DNA from: Fimbriiglobus sp.
Lineage (GTDB): Bacteria; Planctomycetota; Planctomycetia; Gemmatales; Gemmataceae
DNA: 44,974 nt
Direction: 5' to 3'
Assembly: GCA_022841795.1 (NCBI GenBank)
Contig: JALHQU010000032.1
Coordinates: forward strand, 1-44,974
Shown: in pieces, positions 16,325 through 24,106 of the stretch
Layout of the letters: every line of letters starts with the position of its first letter
Position numbering within the stretch: position 1 is the first letter of the stretch
Notes under the pieces: generated by a model
The model's input: the letters and a program-made list of their open reading frames with translations, nothing else
Told to the model about the DNA's origin: nothing
Databases searched by the model: none
Translations under genes and position numbers: made by a program

Positions 16325-17620
16325 ATGCTCCCCCGCCGTCGGTTCCTGCAAGCGGTCGCGGCGGCTGGTGCCACCGCCGTCGTCGGCCGGGCCGCCGACG
16401 ACAAGCTGCCCCCGGTGCGGCGGATCACCGCCGGCCCCAAATTCCACTGGTTTGGCTACTACGACAAGCTCCAGTTCGACCCGACCGGGCGGTACGTCCT
16501 CGGCAACCAGGTGGACTTCGAACACCGCTCGCCGAAGGCGGACGACGTGATCCGCGTCGGCATGATCGACCTGCACGACAGCGACCGCTGGACCGAACTG
16601 GGCACCTCGCGGGCGTGGAACTGGCAGCAGGGGTGCATGTTGCAGTTCGTCCCCGGCTCGAAGACCGAGGTGATCTGGAACGACCGCGAGGGCGACGGCA
16701 AGGTCGCCCGGTTCGTCTGCCACGTCCTGAACATCGACACCAAGAAGAAGCGGACGCTGCCGAACCCGGTGTACGCCCTCAGCCCGGACGGGAAGACGGC
16801 GGTGTTCCCCGACTTCCGCCGGCTGAACGACTGCCGGCCGGGGTACGGGTACGCCGGCATCCCCGACCCGAACCGCGACCAGCGGACGCCGAAAGACGCC
16901 GGCGTGTGGGCGATGAGCCTGAGCGACGGCGTGGCGAAGCTGATCGTGCCGTTCGCCGAGGTGAGCGAACTGGCGTACCAGGAGAAGAGCCGACCCATCC
17001 ACAACGACCCGGCGAAGTCGAAGCACTGGTTCAACCACCTGCTGTTCAACACCGACGGCACCCGGTTCCTGTGGCTGCACCGCTGGCGGGAACTGGACGA
17101 GAAGGCGGTCGGGTTCAGCACCCGCAGTTTCTCCACCCGCATGTTCACGGCGAAGCTGGACGGCACCGACCGCTACATCGTCGATCCCTACGGCGGCACG
17201 TCGCACTTCATCTGGCGAGACCCGACGCACATCGCCGCGTGGGCGTGGCACCCGTCGCTCAAGCAGGAGCGGTTCTACCTGTTCGCCGACAAGAGCGACA
17301 AGGTGGAGCCGATCGGCCCGGACGTGATGACGGTGAACGGGCACAACACCTACCTGCCCGGCACCGGCAGCCGCTGGATTTTAAACGACACCTACCCGGA
17401 CAAGGACCGCAAGCAGCACCCGTACCTGTTCGACACGAAGACCGGCACCAGGCACCCGCTCGGCCACTTCGACTCGCCGAAGGACTATGCCGGCGAGTGG
17501 CGGTGCGACCTGCACCCGCGGAGCAGCCCGGACGGGACGAAGGTGGTGATCGACTCGACCCACGAGGGCAAGGGGCGGCAGATGTACCTGATCGACGTGA
17601 GCGGGATCGTGAAGGGGTGA
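16325..17620 (+). CDS. Tat-exported TolB-like beta-propeller protein
   Basis: The 431-residue product begins MLPRRRFLQAVAAAGATAVV, a twin-arginine signal peptide. The body has repeated blade-like phrases: FDPTGRYVLGNQVDFEH, NPVYALSPDGKTAVFPDF, FNTDGTRFLWLHRW and PRSSPDGTKVVIDSTHEGKG. The pattern of S/N-x-D-G-x-x with following strands suggests a six- or seven-bladed propeller like TolB or oligogalacturonate-lyase proteins. No enzyme residues can be assigned with confidence. The ATG at 16325 was preferred over an in-frame GTG at 16244 because it starts the Tat signal and follows CGAGG. It lies 82 bases after the DUF1549/1553 gene and is probably co-transcribed, so both may act at the envelope. 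Confidence 0.75.
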   Translation: MLPRRRFLQAVAAAGATAVVGRAADDKLPPVRRITAGPKFHWFGYYDKLQFDPTGRYVLGNQVDFEHRSPKADDVIRVGMIDLHDSDRWTELGTSRAWNWQQGCMLQFVPGSKTEVIWNDREGDGKVARFVCHVLNIDTKKKRTLPNPVYALSPDGKTAVFPDFRRLNDCRPGYGYAGIPDPNRDQRTPKDAGVWAMSLSDGVAKLIVPFAEVSELAYQEKSRPIHNDPAKSKHWFNHLLFNTDGTRFLWLHRWRELDEKAVGFSTRSFSTRMFTAKLDGTDRYIVDPYGGTSHFIWRDPTHIAAWAWHPSLKQERFYLFADKSDKVEPIGPDVMTVNGHNTYLPGTGSRWILNDTYPDKDRKQHPYLFDTKTGTRHPLGHFDSPKDYAGEWRCDLHPRSSPDGTKVVIDSTHEGKGRQMYLIDVSGIVKG

Positions 17621-17633
17621 TGCCGCCCGACCC

Positions 17634-18071
17634 CTACTTCTTCTCCGCCACCCGCTTGAACACCCGGTACGTCACCCCCTTGGCGGGGGCCATCTCCGTC
17701 GGCCGAGGGGTGCCCGGTTCGCTGTAGCAGAACTTCAGCTCGTCGTCCGTCACCTCCACCAGCCCGAGCCGCCGGTTGGACACCCGGTCCCCCACCACAC
17801 TCTGGTACTCGACGTGGGCCGGGTTCGCCTCGTCGCGGACCAGCTTGAGGCCGGCCTTGGTGTCCGGCCGTGGGCGGTTGCCCAGTGCGAACCACTCGCC
17901 GTCGAAGTACCAGTCCGACGCCCGGGTCACGTCCACCGGGTTGCCGTCGTATGCCGCCTCGACCAGCCGCCACCGGCCGTCGAGCGGCGGGGCCGCCTTC
18001 TTCAACCCCTTCGGCACCGGGGCGGCAGACGCCACCCCGGCCGAAGTCAGGAGCAGGATCAGGGTTCGCAC
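17634..18071 (-). CDS. Secreted TIGR03067-like protein
   Basis: This 145-residue protein starts at GTG with a Sec signal peptide (RTLILLLTSAGVASAAPVPK). The mature part fits the TIGR03067 type widespread in planctomycetes: LDGRWRLVEAAYDGNPVD at the start, a middle strand pair, and the terminal pattern LGLVEVTDDELKFCYSEPG, RPTEM and YRVFKRV. It has a lipocalin-like feel. Its function is unknown. It is convergent with the beta-propeller gene (13 bases apart) and is separated from the MBL-fold gene upstream by a composite palindrome. GTG was chosen because it gives a complete signal peptide; longer in-frame starts run into the repeat. Confidence 0.75.
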   Translation of the reverse strand: MRTLILLLTSAGVASAAPVPKGLKKAAPPLDGRWRLVEAAYDGNPVDVTRASDWYFDGEWFALGNRPRPDTKAGLKLVRDEANPAHVEYQSVVGDRVSNRRLGLVEVTDDELKFCYSEPGTPRPTEMAPAKGVTYRVFKRVAEKK

Positions 18072-18097
18072 GGCCGGCCCTCTCCGGTTCGGAAGGG

Positions 18098-18170
18098 GCC
18101 GAACGCCAAGGCGTTCGGCGGGCCGCCACGGAGGGCGGCCCCTACAAGAATTGGGTGTCTTGTAGGGGCC
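18098..18170. repeat. Composite of three palindromes
   Basis: Three inverted repeats sit side by side: 18098-18119 (GCCGAACGCC/GGCGTTCGGC, 2-base loop), 18120-18141 (GGGCCGCC/GGCGGCCC) and 18137-18148 with 18159-18170 (GGCCCCTACAAG/CTTGTAGGGGCC, exact 12-mers). It fills the gap between the MBL-fold gene stop and the TIGR03067-like start. Confidence 0.8.
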
Positions 18171-18196
18171 CGGCATCGCCGGGACACTTGCATCCG

Positions 18197-19003
18197 TCAC
18201 TTGTCCTTCTTCGGCTCGCCCTTCTTCCACCCGAGCAGCACGGTGGTCGGCTCGTCCGCCTTCGCCCCGGCCGGGATCACCAGCTCGTTCGTGTCCTCCG
18301 CCTTCTTCAGGTTCTTGATCCCGTCCACGAACTCGTCCGGGCCGATGAGCGTGTCCGGCTGGTTGTCCACCGCGTAGTGCATGGGGATGACGAACAGCCG
18401 CGGCTTGACCGCCTCGATCACCTCCTTCGCCCCCTCCCCGTTCAGGGTGTAGTTCCCGCCGATGGGCACGAACAGCACGTCCACCTTGCCGATCACCTTC
18501 GCCTCCGTCTCGGTCAGCGTGTGCCCGAGGTCGCCGAGGTGGCAGAAGGTGAGACCGTCCGCCTCCACGACGAACGCCGCGTTCTTGCCGATCTTCATCC
18601 CGCCCAGGGTGTCGTGGTAGCAGCCGAACGTGCGGAACCGGAACTCCTTGTCGCCCACCTTCACCTTCTCGTCGATCTTGTTCCAGTCGCCGGGCCGGCC
18701 CTGTTTGTCCGTCTTCAGCCCCTGGAACACCGTCACCTTCTTCGTGTCCTTGGCGTCGGCGATGCCCTCCTCCACCCGGTTGTGGTCGTTGTGCGGGTGA
18801 CTCACGCACACGAAGTCGGCCTTGATCGGGTCCTTCCGCTCGAACTCCCGCATGACGTGCGGGTCGAACGCGATCACCTTCCCGCTCGGGGTGGCGACGG
18901 TGAAGAACGACTGGCCGTGCCAGGTGACGGTGAACTTCTTGTCCTGGGCGGGGGCGGCGGACGCCGCGGCGAGGGCGACCAGGGCGGAGAGCAGGCGGCG
19001 CAT
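18197..19003 (-). CDS. Secreted metallo-beta-lactamase-fold hydrolase (UlaG-like)
   Basis: The 268-residue protein has a Sec signal peptide (MRRLLSALVALAAASAAPA). It then has the UlaG/YcbX-like start TVTWHGQSFFTV...GKVIAFDPH and the metal motif SHPHNDHN (His69, His71, Asp73, His74). Later metal-site residues are GCYHD, CHLGDLGH and the terminal IPMHYA. This is the pattern of the MBL-fold family with two bound metals, often Zn or Mn. Family members cut lactones or phosphodiesters; the substrate here is unknown. An export signal is unusual but not rare in this phylum. Its own promoter is suggested by a TACAAT box at 19043-19048. The C-terminus is lysine-rich (GWKKGEPKKDK). Confidence 0.85.
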   Translation of the reverse strand: MRRLLSALVALAAASAAPAQDKKFTVTWHGQSFFTVATPSGKVIAFDPHVMREFERKDPIKADFVCVSHPHNDHNRVEEGIADAKDTKKVTVFQGLKTDKQGRPGDWNKIDEKVKVGDKEFRFRTFGCYHDTLGGMKIGKNAAFVVEADGLTFCHLGDLGHTLTETEAKVIGKVDVLFVPIGGNYTLNGEGAKEVIEAVKPRLFVIPMHYAVDNQPDTLIGPDEFVDGIKNLKKAEDTNELVIPAGAKADEPTTVLLGWKKGEPKKDK

Positions 19004-19042
19004 GGAGCGGCTCCGGAATCGGCAACGGAGGTACGACGACCG

Positions 19043-19048
19043 ATTGTA
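19043..19048 (-). promoter_or_regulatory. Candidate -10 box (TACAAT) for the MBL-fold gene
   Basis: On the minus strand GGGTACAATCGG lies 39 bases before the MBL-fold start and matches the context of the box at 31237-31242 (GGTACAATCGCC). There is no strong -35 box. Confidence 0.4.
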
Positions 19049-19055
19049 CCCGAAC

Positions 19056-20267
19056 TCACCGGCTGAGGAACCACCGCATGAGCGTCCAGCCGGGGTCGAA
19101 GACCACCCGGGAGTGCGCGGTCGGCTCGTCGTACCGCCGCTGGATGGTGTGCGGCAGGCCGGTGCCGCAGGCGGCGAATGGCACCGGGCCGTAGGCGTGC
19201 GCCCGCGTCCGCACGGTGGTGCGGTGGTCCGGCTCGATCAGGATGCGGTACTCGCCGTGCCCCGGCAGGGCGTCCAGCAGCGGGCCGACGATGTGTTCGT
19301 CGATCTGCTCCAGCGCCCGCACCTTCTCGGCCGCCTTGCCCTCGTGCGACGCCTCGTCCGGCGCTTCGACGTGGACGCACACCAGGTCGAACGCCCCCAG
19401 CGCCTCGACCGCGTACTTCCCCTTGTTCGCGTAGCTGGTGTCCAGGTAGCCGGTGGCGCCGGGCACGTCGATGCGGTGCCAGCCGAGCAGCGCCCCGACC
19501 CCCCGCACCAGGTCCACCGCCGAGATGATCGCCCCCCGCGGGCCGTAGACCTCCTGGAACGGCGTCACCTGCGGGGCCTTGCCCTGTCCCCACAACCAGC
19601 ATTGCGTGGCCGGCAGCTTGCCCGCCGCCACGCGGGCCTTGTTCACCGGGTGGTCGGCGAAGATCGGCTTGGACGCCTCCATCAGCTCGACCAGCAAATC
19701 CCGGCCGGGGCCGGCCGGCAGGTGCTTCGCCACCGGCTGCCCCTGCACGTCGTGCGGCGGCTGCGTCTTCGTCCCGGCCAACGGGGATTTGTCCGACTTA
19801 CCCCGCCACACCAGGATGTTCCGGTAGCTCACGCCAGCATGGAACTCGATCGTCCCGCCGCCCGTCTCCTTCCCGCCCAGTTTCTTCTGCAACGCCTCGA
19901 TCAGCGGCCGGCCTTCCTCGGAGGTGATGTGCCCGGCGGTGAAGTTGTCCATCACCCCGTTCGGGAAGTGGACCAGGTTGCACCGCACCGCCCAGTCGTT
20001 CGGCCCGAGCTTGATGCCCATCGCCGCCGTTTCGAGCGGGGCGCGGCCGGTGTACACCTTCAGCGGGTCGTACCCGAACAGGCTGAGCGTGGCCACGTCC
20101 GACGCCGGGGTGAGGCTCGCCGGCACGTTGTTGGCCTGGCCGAGGACGCCGCCGCGGGCCACCCGGTCCATGTTCGGGATGTTGGCCGCCTGGAGCGGGG
20201 TGCGGTGGCCCAGCTCGGCGATCGGCTCGTCCGCACACCCGTCCGGGATGACGATGACGTACTTCAT
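19056..20267 (-). CDS. apgM: 2,3-bisphosphoglycerate-independent phosphoglycerate mutase, archaeal type
   Basis: The 403-residue protein interconverts 3- and 2-phosphoglycerate in glycolysis through a phosphoserine. It belongs to the alkaline-phosphatase superfamily. The first metal Asp9 is in VIVIPDGCADEPI; the nucleophile is Ser56 in TPASDVATLSLFGYDP; YTGRAPLE follows; the later metal ligands are in VEAPDEASHEGK and EPDHRT, with the closing PFAACG and HSRV. Length fits ApgM (about 400), not the 510-residue GpmI. It has only 52 bases to the MBL-fold gene downstream. A TACAAT box ends 7 bases before the ATG, so a leaderless message is possible. Confidence 0.93.
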   Translation of the reverse strand: MKYVIVIPDGCADEPIAELGHRTPLQAANIPNMDRVARGGVLGQANNVPASLTPASDVATLSLFGYDPLKVYTGRAPLETAAMGIKLGPNDWAVRCNLVHFPNGVMDNFTAGHITSEEGRPLIEALQKKLGGKETGGGTIEFHAGVSYRNILVWRGKSDKSPLAGTKTQPPHDVQGQPVAKHLPAGPGRDLLVELMEASKPIFADHPVNKARVAAGKLPATQCWLWGQGKAPQVTPFQEVYGPRGAIISAVDLVRGVGALLGWHRIDVPGATGYLDTSYANKGKYAVEALGAFDLVCVHVEAPDEASHEGKAAEKVRALEQIDEHIVGPLLDALPGHGEYRILIEPDHRTTVRTRAHAYGPVPFAACGTGLPHTIQRRYDEPTAHSRVVFDPGWTLMRWFLSR

Positions 20268-20274
20268 GCCGGGG

Positions 20275-20280
20275 ATTGTA
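20275..20280 (-). promoter_or_regulatory. Candidate -10 box for apgM, possibly leaderless
   Basis: TACAAT on the minus strand is followed by seven bases and then the apgM ATG. Transcription starting 6-8 bases after the box would begin at or within a base or two of the start codon. No -35 match is seen at the usual distance. Confidence 0.35.
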
Positions 20281-20294
20281 TCCGGCTCGCCACG

Positions 20295-21272
20295 CTACTT
20301 CTTCCCGGTCCACAGCACCCGGCCGGGGGTCGTCGTGCGGACGCTGTACAGCACCCCGCCGCCGGTGACGTACAGCGTCTTCCGGTCGTCCCCGCCGAAC
20401 GCGCAGTTCGTCACCTCGTCCGTCGGCACGGCCAGGAACGCCAGCAGCTTGCCGTCCGGACTCAGCACATAGATGCCGCCCTTCACCTTGTCGTCCGGCT
20501 CGTGCGGCGGGTTCGGCTTGTTCAGCCCGGCGGCGACGTACAGCCTCCCCTGCTCGTCCTGCTTCAGGCCGTCCGGCCCGCGGCCGGTGCCCCAGTCGTG
20601 GATCAGCTTGCGGCTCTTGCCGTCCACCGCCCCGTCCTTCAGGTCGAACCGCCACAGCTTGCGGGCGCCGCCCTTCGTGTCGTTGTTGTTGTCCGCCACG
20701 TACAGGAACTGGTCGTCCGCCGACACCAGCACCCCGTTCGCCCGCTCCACCTCCCGGCCGACGACGCGGTGAACCTTGCCGTCCGGGTCGATGCGGTAAA
20801 CGCCCTCCACCGGGTTCCCGTCGGCGTCGGTCTGCTCCATACCGTCCTTCGGGCCGTACCGCGGGTCGCTGAAGTAGATGCGACCGCGACCGTCGATGGT
20901 CACGTCGTTCGGCGTGTTGAACTTCTTGCCGTTGAACGAGTCGGCCAGCACGGTGAGATTGCCGTCGGCGTCGGTGCGGGTGACGCGGCGCTTCCCCGGC
21001 TCACACGCCACCAGCCGGCCGTCGCGGTCGAACAGCAGCCCGTTGGTGCCGGCGTCTTTCCGGTGAACACTGGATTGGCCGTCGCGGTCCAGCCGGTTGA
21101 TGTGCCCGTTCCCGCTGGTCAGCACGCCGAGTTTCGGATCCCACGCCGGCCCCTCCCCGCCCACGCCCTTCTCGGACTCGACCTTCAGCTTGGAGTCGGG
21201 GGAGAAGATCGGCTCGTCGGCGAACGCGGAGAGCGGAAGCAGGAACAGAGTGACCGTGAGAGAACGCAACAT
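20295..21272 (-). CDS. Secreted SMP-30/gluconolactonase-like protein
   Basis: The 325-residue protein has a Sec signal peptide (MLRSLTVTLFLLPLSAFA). It is a six-bladed SMP-30/gluconolactonase/LRE-type propeller: GEGPAWDPKLGVL holds the first acidic metal ligand, FNTPNDVTIDGRGRIYFSD the Asn ligand region, RANGVLVSADDQFLYVAD the central Asn and GPDGLKQDEQGRLYVA the Asp ligand. Such enzymes hydrolyse sugar lactones with a divalent metal; a periplasmic lactonase role is likely but not proven. It ends 28 bases before apgM, on the same strand, and may share a transcript with it. Fairly typical length, no damage seen. Confidence 0.88.
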   Translation of the reverse strand: MLRSLTVTLFLLPLSAFADEPIFSPDSKLKVESEKGVGGEGPAWDPKLGVLTSGNGHINRLDRDGQSSVHRKDAGTNGLLFDRDGRLVACEPGKRRVTRTDADGNLTVLADSFNGKKFNTPNDVTIDGRGRIYFSDPRYGPKDGMEQTDADGNPVEGVYRIDPDGKVHRVVGREVERANGVLVSADDQFLYVADNNNDTKGGARKLWRFDLKDGAVDGKSRKLIHDWGTGRGPDGLKQDEQGRLYVAAGLNKPNPPHEPDDKVKGGIYVLSPDGKLLAFLAVPTDEVTNCAFGGDDRKTLYVTGGGVLYSVRTTTPGRVLWTGKK

Positions 21273-21335
21273 GACCTGCTCCGGGAACGGACGGGAACGG
21301 ATACGTTACCCGCCGCCCCGGTGGATGGGAACCGC

Positions 21336-22319
21336 TCACCCCGCCCGCATGCGGAACACGTCGAGCGTGTCCGCCTGTCCGGCGGCGACGAGCCAGCGGG
21401 TGAGGACGGCCGGGTCGTCGGTGGTGTTCACCCGGTCCGCCAAGTCCGCCGCCGGCGGGCCGAACTTGGCTTCGAGCAGTTCCAGCACCGCAGCCCGGAG
21501 TGCCAGCACACGCCCCACCTGCTGCCCCACCTGCTGCCCCACCTGCTGCCCCTCCTGTCGCCCTTGTTCCAGACCACGGTCATAGGACGTTTTGTTCACG
21601 GGTGGAACCCTCCCGGTGGCGTTCGCTTCGATTATACCCCGGAACCGCTCGGCTTCAGCATCACCGACGGGCAGGTACGCTTCCACGCAATCGCCCAACA
21701 AGAACCGCTGCTGCTCCGTCACCGGCGCCTCGCTGATCCGGAGCATCGCCTCCGCGCCCAGTTCGGCGATCCGCTCCCGCGGCATCCGCATGAGGGCCGA
21801 CAGTGCCACCCCGAGCCAGTTGTCGCCCCGCAGGTACGGCTCGGCGTCCAGTCCCGGCAGGCCGGCGTACAGGTAGCGGAAAGTGAGCGTCTCCAACTCC
21901 CACACCCGCTCCGTCACCGCGTCCACCCCGACGCCGTCCAGCCCCACCTTCAGGTACAGCACGACCGGCAGCACCGGCAGCCCGTACCGCTCCCGCAGGT
22001 GCAGGTAGTAGCCCGGCAACCGCGGCTTGAGCAGGGTGGTGCGGTCCGGCGATTCGATCTCGATGTGGACGAGAGCCAGCCACGGGGCGGGCGCGGTCGC
22101 CGCCGGGTCGGGCGGTTCGGTGGCGTTCAGTTTGGCCACCAGGTCGAGAACGTGTTTGCCCCCGTCCGGCGGCTCGGGAAACAGCTCCTTGTCCAGCCAC
22201 TCGACGGTGGAGAAGTCGAACCGGCGGGCGTAGTCGGCGAAGAACAGCCGCAGGAAGTCGGCGAAGAACTCGCGGATGAGCGCCTTGAACCGCTGGTCGT
22301 GGTCGAGCATGTCATCCAT
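21336..22319 (-). CDS. Rpn-like PD-(D/E)XK nuclease family protein
   Basis: This 327-residue protein has an N-terminal helical part (HDQRFKALIREFFADFLRLFF) and a nuclease-like core with HVLDLVAKL (Asp59) and ALVHIEIES (Glu87, Glu89). A conserved run follows, GYYLHLRERYGLPVLPVVLYL, as in the Rpn/PDDEXK transposase-like family linked to DUF4351 proteins. The core lysine is replaced by glutamate or shifted, common in this group. A QQVG tandem (from the 12-bp DNA repeat 21513-21560) precedes the C-terminal helical module with KFGPPAADLADRV. The ATG is 2 bases after the SNF2 stop, so it is translationally linked. Family members include recombination-promoting nucleases; a defence or repair role is inferred. 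Confidence 0.72.
   Translation of the reverse strand: MDDMLDHDQRFKALIREFFADFLRLFFADYARRFDFSTVEWLDKELFPEPPDGGKHVLDLVAKLNATEPPDPAATAPAPWLALVHIEIESPDRTTLLKPRLPGYYLHLRERYGLPVLPVVLYLKVGLDGVGVDAVTERVWELETLTFRYLYAGLPGLDAEPYLRGDNWLGVALSALMRMPRERIAELGAEAMLRISEAPVTEQQRFLLGDCVEAYLPVGDAEAERFRGIIEANATGRVPPVNKTSYDRGLEQGRQEGQQVGQQVGQQVGRVLALRAAVLELLEAKFGPPAADLADRVNTTDDPAVLTRWLVAAGQADTLDVFRMRAG
21513..21560. repeat. 12-bp tandem repeat encoding Gln-Gln-Val-Gly
   Basis: The unit CCCCACCTGCTG is repeated three times exactly (21513-21548) with a fourth worn copy to 21560. It lies in the Rpn-like gene and stays in frame, so copy number can change without breaking the protein. Confidence 0.9.
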
Positions 22320-22321
22320 GT

Positions 22322-24106
22322 TCACCCCGCCCGCTTCCGCCGCGCCCGGATGTCGAACAGGCCGAAGATCTCGTCCTCGGTCAGGCCCATCACCGCCGGC
22401 TTGTCGGCCGCCGCCACCAGGTCGTTGAACACCTTCCGCTTGGCCTCCAGGATGGTGGCGATGCGGGCCTCGATGGTGTCCTCGGCCAGGAACCGCGTCA
22501 CCGTCACCGGGTGCCGCTGGCCGATGCGGTGCGCGCGGTTGATCGCCTGGTCCTCCACCGCCGGGTTCCACCAGCGGTCGAACAGGAACACGTGGTTGGC
22601 GAACTGCAGGTTCAGCCCGACGCTGCCGCTGCCGTAGCTCATCAGCAGCAGGTGGCAGTCCGGGTCCGCCTTGAACCGATCGAGGATCGGCGTTCGTTCA
22701 TTCTGCGGGATGCGGCCGTGGTACTGGAGCGGGCGGTACTGGTGCAGGGCGTCGGCCAGGATGTGCAGCGGCTCCACCCACTGGCTGAACACGATCGCCT
22801 TCCGCCCGTTCGCCGCCACCTCCTCCATGTCCGCCTTCAACTGGTCCAGCTTGGCGCTCTCGCCCGTCAGCGGGTCGAAGTTGCAGATCTGCTTCAGCCG
22901 CATCACCAGGTGGAACACGTGCTGCACGCTGATGGTGTCGCCCAGTTCGTTCAGGTGGACGACGCCCTCCTCCTCCGCCCGCCGGTACGCCGTCTGCTGG
23001 GCCGGGGTGAGGTCGATGGTCAGGTCGCGGAACACCTTCGGCGGCATGTCCGACTGCACGTCGTCCTTCGTCCGCCGCAGGATGCAGTCGGAGGTGAGCT
23101 GCACCAGCCGCCTGGCCGGGGTGCCGGCCGGCACCCGCCCCGGATCGACGAAGGCGAAGATGTTGACCAGGTCGTCGTGCGAGTTCTCGATCGGCGTGCC
23201 GGTGAGCGCCCAACTGCGGGCGCGGTTCAGCCCGCACACCGCGTCGGCCGTCTTCGACTCCCGGTTCTTGATCCGCTGGGCCTCGTCCAGCACCACCACG
23301 TCGAAGAACACACCGGGATCGGCCGCCAGCTCGGCGTCGCGGGTGAGCGCCTCGTAGTTGACGATCTTGAGCGGACAGTTGGACACTTTCCAGGCGGTGC
23401 GGCGGAGGTCCGGGTCGGCCGGGAACACCTCGTGCGGCAGATCGGGCGCCCACATCCGCAACTCGCGGCACCAGTTGTGGACGAGCGGCTTCGGGCACAC
23501 GATGAGTGCGTTGCGGATCAGCCCCTGATGGAACATCAGCCGCAGCGACAGGATGGCCTGGGCCGTTTTCCCGAGCCCCATCTCGTCTGCCAGCAGTGCC
23601 CCGTGCCGCGGCATGAGGAACGCGATCCCCTCCAGTTGGTACGGGAACGGCTCGAACGGCACCTCCAGTTGGCGGCCGTCGAACAGCCCGTCGAGCGGCG
23701 GTTGGAGCAGGTACAGCAGGCGGTCCTTGAACAGCACCATGTCGGCCGTCGGCCGGGCGCGGATGTGCGGCTTCTTGTCGGCCGCGGTCGGGTCGGGGAG
23801 GTGTGGCAGATCGACCACCTGTTTCCCGGCCGGCTTCGGTTCGCGTTGCGGCTTCGGGGCCGGAGGTTTGTCCAGCTCCGGCGGCGGGGCGGGGAACTTC
23901 CACCCCTCCGTCTGCACACTCAGGTCGAGCTTGCCGAGCGACCGCACCCACGGCGCGTTCGTCAGCAGCCGGGCCTCGCGGACGGACGCGGCCAGCCGCG
24001 GGTCGAACCGCGGCAGGGCTACCGTAGTCGGCATCGCCAATAACGCGACTTCTTCCGTCCCCTCGTCCGACGCGGAGAGGGCCATAACGTCCATATCAGG
24101 CCGCAC
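22322..24106 (-). CDS. SNF2-family helicase/translocase
   Basis: The 594-residue protein is a compact SNF2-type ATPase. A variable N-terminus of about 150 residues includes a proline-lysine linker. Motif I is ADEMGLGKTAQ (174-181), motif II VVLDEAQRIKN (DEAQ at 274-277), motif III SWALTGTPIEN. The second RecA lobe has IVFSQWVEPLHIL, SVGLNLQFANHVFLFDRWWNP and motif VI NRAHRIGQR. Such enzymes move along duplex DNA and remodel protein-DNA complexes. There is no SWIM or nuclease domain. The gene overlaps the upstream unknown by 11 bases and is 2 bases from the Rpn-like gene. The three likely form one operon; phage defence or repair are inferences. Confidence 0.92.
   Translation of the reverse strand: MRPDMDVMALSASDEGTEEVALLAMPTTVALPRFDPRLAASVREARLLTNAPWVRSLGKLDLSVQTEGWKFPAPPPELDKPPAPKPQREPKPAGKQVVDLPHLPDPTAADKKPHIRARPTADMVLFKDRLLYLLQPPLDGLFDGRQLEVPFEPFPYQLEGIAFLMPRHGALLADEMGLGKTAQAILSLRLMFHQGLIRNALIVCPKPLVHNWCRELRMWAPDLPHEVFPADPDLRRTAWKVSNCPLKIVNYEALTRDAELAADPGVFFDVVVLDEAQRIKNRESKTADAVCGLNRARSWALTGTPIENSHDDLVNIFAFVDPGRVPAGTPARRLVQLTSDCILRRTKDDVQSDMPPKVFRDLTIDLTPAQQTAYRRAEEEGVVHLNELGDTISVQHVFHLVMRLKQICNFDPLTGESAKLDQLKADMEEVAANGRKAIVFSQWVEPLHILADALHQYRPLQYHGRIPQNERTPILDRFKADPDCHLLLMSYGSGSVGLNLQFANHVFLFDRWWNPAVEDQAINRAHRIGQRHPVTVTRFLAEDTIEARIATILEAKRKVFNDLVAAADKPAVMGLTEDEIFGLFDIRARRKRAG

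Noticed and set aside
14023-16440. 805-codon antisense frame across the DUF1549/1553 gene
   Set aside because: The sense gene has clear domains and a signal peptide; the antisense product is a low-information Arg/His/Val string.
21513-21560. Possible CRISPR-like or iteron array
   Set aside because: The units are 12 bp without spacers and remain in frame within a protein; it is a coding tandem repeat.
18822-22637. 1271-codon open frame on the plus strand opposite MBL, apgM, gluconolactonase and Rpn-like genes
   Set aside because: It spans four well-supported minus-strand genes and their gaps, with compositionally biased, motif-free sequence.
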